NCBI GenBank assembly: GCA_017471175.1
Contig: JAFUVS010000013.1
Location: 1 to 64,000 of the forward strand
Direction: 5' to 3'
Length of the DNA: 64,000 nt
Source: Paludibacteraceae bacterium
GTDB lineage: Bacteria; Bacteroidota; Bacteroidia; Bacteroidales; Paludibacteraceae
Positions 60,915 through 64,000 of the stretch are shown in pieces. A program made the position numbers and the translations under genes. The notes beneath the pieces were generated by a model that did no database searches, had not been told where the DNA came from, and was given only the letters and a program-made list of their open reading frames with translations. The stretch's first letter is position 1; the number at the start of each line of letters is the position of its first letter.

Positions 60915-61478
60915 TTATTGTTGCTGAGTTGTTTTTAACTCTTGGTAAATCATGGCACGTATGAAGGCTGGGAGTTGGAGGTAACGCTTGGGGTTGCCTG
61001 TTTGAGGGTCGATGGGGGCTTGCGGGTCGGGGTGTCTGCCACGGATATTGGGGAGCTGTTGCGTGTAGCGAGCACGGAAGTCGTTGTAGAGTTGCAGGGC
61101 TTCTTCGGGAGTGTAGTAGTCGGGAATATGGCTGGTCAGTTTGATAACGCGTTCCACTTCGGCATGGGCTTGACGTTCCTCGGGCGTGAGGTCCGGGTCT
61201 TGGCTTGTGCCTTTGACGCTCTTGGGCTGACCGGCGGCGAGTATCTGAGAGGTGCGGTGGCACGCTTCACGCCAGCGGTTGTGGTGCTTCAGTTCTTCGC
61301 CCTTGGGTGGGTTCTTCTTGAAATCGCGAGGATGACGGACAGCATACGCTTCTTGCTTGCCTTCGTGTATGATTCTGCCTTTTTCGTCCCGGTACTTCTT
61401 CTGACGGCTGATAATGCCGTGTTTTTCAATCGCTTCGTGAATCTCGTCGAACGGAATTTGTAGTTTGACTTCTGCCAT
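60915..61478 (-). CDS. Basic protein of unknown function, 187 residues
   Basis: A soluble, strongly charged protein without signal peptide or membrane helix. It starts MAEVKLQIPFDEIHEAIEKH and has YRDEKGRIIHEGKQEAYAVR and HPRDFKKNPPKGEELKHHNR, then WREACHRTSQILA and a helical segment PEERQAHAEVERVIKLTSHI, and ends RYLQLPAFIRAMIYQELK. I do not recognise a family. The two KxYRDEKG/HEGKQEAY strands and Arg/His-rich spacing would suit a nucleic-acid-binding protein, but no catalytic set is evident. It has its own promoter (61614-61645) and a leader with two 22-bp-spaced repeats, so it is probably regulated. Confidence 0.65.
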   Translation of the reverse strand: MAEVKLQIPFDEIHEAIEKHGIISRQKKYRDEKGRIIHEGKQEAYAVRHPRDFKKNPPKGEELKHHNRWREACHRTSQILAAGQPKSVKGTSQDPDLTPEERQAHAEVERVIKLTSHIPDYYTPEEALQLYNDFRARYTQQLPNIRGRHPDPQAPIDPQTGNPKRYLQLPAFIRAMIYQELKTTQQQ

Positions 61479-61549
61479 ATTGATAGGTTGTTTGGGTTTG
61501 TCGGATGCTATTCTGTCGGTATGGTGGAGTGTCGGTGTGATTAGCCGAG

Positions 61550-61583
61550 TAACATACGAATATCATAGGAATAACATACGAAT
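61550..61583. repeat. TAACATACGAAT direct repeats at 22-bp spacing
   Basis: TAACATACGAAT at 61550-61561 and 61572-61583, two helical turns apart. They lie between the promoter at 61614 and the start codon at 61478, i.e. just downstream of the predicted transcription start, as expected for an operator. Confidence 0.6.
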
Positions 61584-61613
61584 CACATAAGATATGTTGC
61601 TGCAATATGGCTG

Positions 61614-61645
61614 CAAAGATACTGCTTTTTTGCGAGAGATGCAAT
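61614..61645 (-). promoter_or_regulatory. Promoter of the 187-residue protein gene
   Basis: ATTG (61642-61645), 20 bp, TATCTTTG (61614-61621) on the minus strand. The spacer (CTCTC, then AAAAAA and GCAG) closely resembles those at 10046 and 10305. Confidence 0.78.
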
Positions 61646-61702
61646 AGGTTTGGCGGAGTTTTGTGCTTGATTGAGTGATTTTTGTGTGGATTTGTTATAG
61701 AA

Positions 61703-61805
61703 AAGCACCACCTCACTTTGTACATCAACTGCATACTCGTTAGGTAGCAGTCCAAACGTGGTAATCATCGTCAGATGCAGTGCTTTTTTTATGACTTACG
61801 GCGCA
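61703..61805 (-). pseudogene. Fossil ATPase end / 103-bp direct repeat, right copy
   Basis: 99 of 103 positions match 56067-56169, including the in-frame TAA before [20 protein letters not shown]. Here the ancestral end is cut off after SEVV: the LDDLF ending is replaced by unrelated codons. The repeat ends 6 bp before the T-run of the tRNA-Ser terminator. Confidence 0.8.
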
Positions 61806-61810
61806 GGTAT

Positions 61811-61843
61811 AAAAAAAGATGTGCCTTTGGTTGGCACATCTTT
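61811..61843 (-). terminator. Intrinsic terminator of tRNA-Ser
   Basis: On the minus strand AAAGATGTGCC (61843-61833) pairs with GGCACATCTTT (61825-61815) around a 7-nt loop and is followed by a U-run. The stem is perfect over 11 bp. Confidence 0.9.
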
Positions 61844-61844
61844 G

Positions 61845-61929
61845 CGGAAAGAGAGGGATTCGAACCCCCGGACCCGTTAAGGTCAACGGTTTTCAAGACC
61901 GCCGCGATCGACCACTCCGCCATCTTTCC
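61845..61929 (-). tRNA. tRNA-Ser (anticodon UGA)
   Basis: An 85-nt class II tRNA. The 7-bp acceptor stem GGAAAGA/TCTTTCC closes 61929-61923 with 61852-61846, and G at 61845 is the discriminator. The anticodon loop is CUUGAAA within GCGGU..ACCG, giving UGA. There is a long variable arm and a T-loop GGTTCGAATCC. CCA is not encoded. It reads UCA and UCG-class serine codons. Confidence 0.96.
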
Positions 61930-61930
61930 C

Positions 61931-61966
61931 TAAAGAAGGATTGCCGGACGGGCAATCACTTCTTTA
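61931..61966 (-). terminator. Long hairpin between the lipoprotein gene and tRNA-Ser
   Basis: TAAAGAAG (61931-61938) and GATTGCC (61939-61945) pair with GGCAATC (61951-61957) and CTTCTTTA (61959-61966), with one bulged base and a 5-nt loop. Read on the minus strand it ends UUCUUUA, right before the tRNA 5' end at 61929. It probably terminates the lipoprotein transcript. Confidence 0.75.
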
Positions 61967-62010
61967 TTCAATTCAGCATAGAAACTGAAGATTGGTGTAA
62001 AAACCGAAGA

Positions 62011-62238
62011 TTATTGAGCAACAGCTTCTTGAACAGCCTCAGCAGCCTCAACGGTTTGCTCTACGGCGTTAACGACAGCGTTCTCTTCTTCAGCGGGTTG
62101 TTCCTCAACAGGAGCAGCAACTTCTTCCACTTGAGCAGCCTCTTGTTGGCAAGCTTCGGTGTTCTCCGTGTTTTCAGCCTTCTTACCGCAGCTCATAACG
62201 CACATTGCGATAGCTGCAACGAATAACAATTTCTTCAT
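62011..62238 (-). CDS. Small Glu/Ala-rich lipoprotein
   Basis: A 75-residue lipoprotein with signal KKLLFVAAIAMCVMSC (Cys17). The mature part is very acidic and Ala-rich (QQEAAQVEEVAAPVEEQPAE), probably extended or helical. Similar short lipoproteins are common in Bacteroidales and have no defined role. It has a textbook promoter (62301-62332) interleaved with that of the divergent PASTA gene, and a hairpin terminator at 61931-61966, so it is monocistronic. Confidence 0.8.
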   Translation of the reverse strand: MKKLLFVAAIAMCVMSCGKKAENTENTEACQQEAAQVEEVAAPVEEQPAEEENAVVNAVEQTVEAAEAVQEAVAQ

Positions 62239-62300
62239 TGTTTTGTTATTTTTAATGGGTTAATTATGTTGTTTTTCAAGTATCTTCTCAAAAAACCGCG

Positions 62301-62332
62301 CAAAAGTACGCTGTTTTTTTATCGTGTGCAAA
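62301..62332 (-). promoter_or_regulatory. Promoter of the small lipoprotein gene
   Basis: On the minus strand TTTG (62329-62332), 20 bp, TACTTTTG (62301-62308), with a seven-A run in the spacer. It overlaps the divergent promoter at 62317-62348. Confidence 0.85.
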
Positions 62333-62348
62333 AAAAAATGTACTTTTG
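62317..62348 (+). promoter_or_regulatory. Promoter of the PASTA/rluD operon
   Basis: TTTT (62317-62320; consensus TTTG), 20 bp, TACTTTTG (62341-62348). The -7 box is part of GTACTTTTGC (62340-62349), an exact inverted copy of GCAAAAGTAC (62300-62309) in the opposite promoter. Confidence 0.7.
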
Positions 62349-62396
62349 CCCGATTTTTGACGTTTTGACAACTCTACATTTAATTTTCCTGACTAA

Positions 62397-63239
62397 ATGG
62401 CTACAAAACAGACTTATAAGACCGACAAAGAGGGTATGCCCTTTTGGAAGGTCATTCTCATTAACCTTGGTATAGCCCTTATCATAGTGGTTGTGCTGTT
62501 GGTTGTGCTCAAGGGTTGGCTCAACCGTTACACGGAGCACGGGGTGGAGGTGGAGGTGCCTCAAATCACGGGGTTGACCGTGGAAGAGGCGCAGATTCTG
62601 CTGCAAGGCGAATCGCTGCGGATAGAGGTGATTGACTCCACGTACTCATCGAAGGTGCCGCTCGGCACGGTGGTAGAGCAGTCGCCCGCGCCGGTGAGCC
62701 ACGTGAAAAAAGGACGTACTATTTATGTGGTGATGAATGCCCGCCAGCGTCGGAAAGTGGCTGTGCCTCAACTTGCGGATGTACCTTACCGTCAGGCAGA
62801 AAGCACATTGCGCCAAGTAGGTTTGATTCCCACCGGACTGGTTTATCAGCCTTCTGCTTACCGCGACCTTGTACTTGATATTCTCTCGGAAGACAGCACA
62901 TCTATTCCTGCCGGAACGATGCTCACGGAGAACACGCCCGTCATCCTTGTAGTAGGTCAGGGTTTGGGTACGGCGCAGGTCATCACGCCTGATTTGAGAG
63001 GATTGAGCCTGCAAGACTGCCGTTCACTGCTTTTGGCTGCACATCTGACGCTCGGCACCGTCACTTACGACATTGAGCCTACGGACGAGAACAGGAACTT
63101 GTACGTGGTCTATGACCAGCAACCGGCATCGGGCAGTCGGCTGACGGAAGGAGAAACGGTGAACATCAACCTCTCAACCGACCGCGATAAAGCCGCCACC
63201 GTCAAACCGGCGGAGGACTCGGAGGAAGAGTTTTTCTAA
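62397..63239 (+). CDS. PASTA-domain membrane protein
   Basis: A 280-residue inner-membrane protein: short cytoplasmic start, one membrane helix (about 18-42, VILINLGIALIIVVVLLVVL), then three periplasmic PASTA domains (about 50-117, VEVPQITGLTVEEAQILL; about 118-190, VAVPQLADVPYRQAESTL; about 193-263, VITPDLRGLSLQDCRSLL), and an acidic tail. PASTA domains bind peptidoglycan stem peptides or related cell-wall ligands. No kinase domain is attached. In Bacteroidetes this gene is regularly followed by an RluD-type synthase, as here (38-bp gap). Confidence 0.9.
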   Translation: MATKQTYKTDKEGMPFWKVILINLGIALIIVVVLLVVLKGWLNRYTEHGVEVEVPQITGLTVEEAQILLQGESLRIEVIDSTYSSKVPLGTVVEQSPAPVSHVKKGRTIYVVMNARQRRKVAVPQLADVPYRQAESTLRQVGLIPTGLVYQPSAYRDLVLDILSEDSTSIPAGTMLTENTPVILVVGQGLGTAQVITPDLRGLSLQDCRSLLLAAHLTLGTVTYDIEPTDENRNLYVVYDQQPASGSRLTEGETVNINLSTDRDKAATVKPAEDSEEEFF

Positions 63240-63277
63240 CCGCTTATTTTACATTTCTACAGACAGAAAGAGAGACG

Positions 63278-64000
63278 ATGGACGACTTGTGGGAGCGCTT
63301 CCATATTGAAGTGGACAAGGGGCAGACCCCTGTGCGAATCGACAAGTACCTGACCGAACACATGGCAGGTACTTCGCGCAACCGCATCCAAGCCGCAGCG
63401 GAGAGCGAGCATATCACCGTGAACGGTACGCCCGTGCGCTCCAACTACAAGGTGAAGCCGTTTGACGACATACGCATATTGTTAGACCACGAGCCGATAG
63501 ACCCGACCATCACGCCCGAAAACATACCGCTCACGGTCGTCTATGAGGATGACGATGTATTGGTCATCAACAAGCAGGCGGGGTTGGTGGTTCATCCGGG
63601 ACACGGCAATTACGAGCATACACTGCTGCACGCGTTAGCCTACTATTTTGAGCAAAAGAACGCATCGCTTGACATTAACAATCCCGAAATAGGTCTGGTT
63701 CACCGTATCGACAAGGACACGTCGGGTCTGTTGCTGATAGCCAAGACACCGGATGCGAAGACACGGTTAGGGCAGCAGTTCTTTGACCATACGACGGAGC
63801 GGACGTACCAAGCGCTTGTATGGGGGACATTCCGCGAAGAGGAGGGGACGGTGAGCGGCGCGTTGGCACGGGATTTGAGTGATCGTACACGATACCGTAT
63901 CTACAGCCTTGAAGATAATCCGGAAGCCAAAGCCGCTGTAACACATTGGCGCGTGGCAGAACGCTTTCCATACGTTACATTGGTCGAATGCAGGCTTGAG
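63278..64000 (+). CDS. rluD: RluD-family 23S rRNA pseudouridine synthase (3' end outside window)
   Basis: 241 codons are visible, open to the window edge. An S4 RNA-binding domain (about 15-75, PVRIDKYLTEHMAGTSRNRI) is followed by the catalytic domain with VINKQAGLVVHPGHGN and HRIDKDTSGLLLIAKT, whose Asp (D in HRIDKDTSG) is the catalytic residue of the family. ERTYQALVWG follows. The enzyme isomerises uridines in large-subunit rRNA. RluC/RluA-type relatives share these motifs, so the exact target sites are not certain. It is downstream of the PASTA gene in one operon. Confidence 0.92.
   Translation, partial: MDDLWERFHIEVDKGQTPVRIDKYLTEHMAGTSRNRIQAAAESEHITVNGTPVRSNYKVKPFDDIRILLDHEPIDPTITPENIPLTVVYEDDDVLVINKQAGLVVHPGHGNYEHTLLHALAYYFEQKNASLDINNPEIGLVHRIDKDTSGLLLIAKTPDAKTRLGQQFFDHTTERTYQALVWGTFREEEGTVSGALARDLSDRTRYRIYSLEDNPEAKAAVTHWRVAERFPYVTLVECRLE

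Noticed and set aside
56067-61805. Direct repeats as attL/attR of an integrative element
   Set aside because: No integrase or excisionase is present, and the repeats contain degraded coding sequence rather than a tRNA 3' end, so site-specific integration is not supported.

Overview
The window looks like a chromosomal segment of a gut- or rumen-type Bacteroidales bacterium. The evidence is a SusC/SusD pair, Bacteroidetes-type promoters (a TTTG box, about 20 bp, then TAnnTTTG) in front of many genes, BspA-type leucine-rich and InlB-type repeat proteins, many lipoproteins, and the families DUF4105, DUF6377 and ORF6N. TGG is used for Trp and TGA for stop. No species can be named from the sequence alone.

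Layout. (1) 1-10.3 kb is an accessory, defence-like zone: the 3' end of a DUF4143 ATPase; a PD-(D/E)XK-like protein; a TIGR04255 gene in an overlapping three-gene operon with a small protein and a DUF7689-like protein; then, on the minus strand, an MmeI-type restriction-modification enzyme followed 1 bp later by an ADP-ribosylglycohydrolase, a second DUF4143 ATPase and a C-terminally truncated ORF6N protein. (2) 10.3-14.2 kb holds housekeeping genes: phosphofructokinase overlapping a threonine-aldolase-like gene, then a DUF4105 membrane protein. (3) 14.2-24.2 kb is one gene for a 3338-residue modular surface protein.

(4) 24.2-48.9 kb is a polysaccharide-utilisation locus entirely on the minus strand. 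In transcription order it has two secreted modular proteins, a 47-codon ORF, SusC, SusD, a surface glycan-binding lipoprotein, GH16, GH128, GH16, GH16, a GPH-type sugar symporter, a GH149-like phosphorylase, GH30 and GH3. The enzyme set fits a beta-1,3-glucan with beta-1,6 branches (laminarin or fungal/yeast glucan). Surface GH16 and GH128 cut the backbone and GH30 the beta-1,6 links; SusCD imports oligomers; GH3 trims them in the periplasm; the symporter carries them to the cytoplasm, where the phosphorylase would release glucose-1-phosphate. A divergent aldo/keto reductase and a DUF6377 membrane HTH protein, the only regulator candidate nearby, sit at 49-51.6 kb.

(5) 51.8-56.0 kb encodes an LRR/InlB surface protein and ends in a strong terminator. 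(6) 56.0-61.8 kb is a decayed accessory island. A 103-bp sequence at its left end (56067-56169) recurs at its right end (61703-61805, 99/103 identical) beside tRNA-Ser(UGA). Between the copies lie an internally deleted IS4-type element, a fossil gene tail, a hairpin cluster, an overlapping pair (GIY-YIG-like nuclease plus a two-helix membrane protein with a uracil-DNA-glycosylase-like motif), a DUF1016 nuclease, an antitoxin-like gene killed by a nonsense codon, and an unrecognised basic protein. (7) 61.8-64.0 kb returns to core genes: tRNA-Ser, a small lipoprotein, a PASTA protein and an RluD-type pseudouridine synthase cut by the window edge.

Two themes cross these regions. First, five proteins and one fossil share a C-terminal tail of about 25 residues that looks like a sorting signal. 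Second, about ten promoters share an extended architecture with a conserved A-tract in the spacer.
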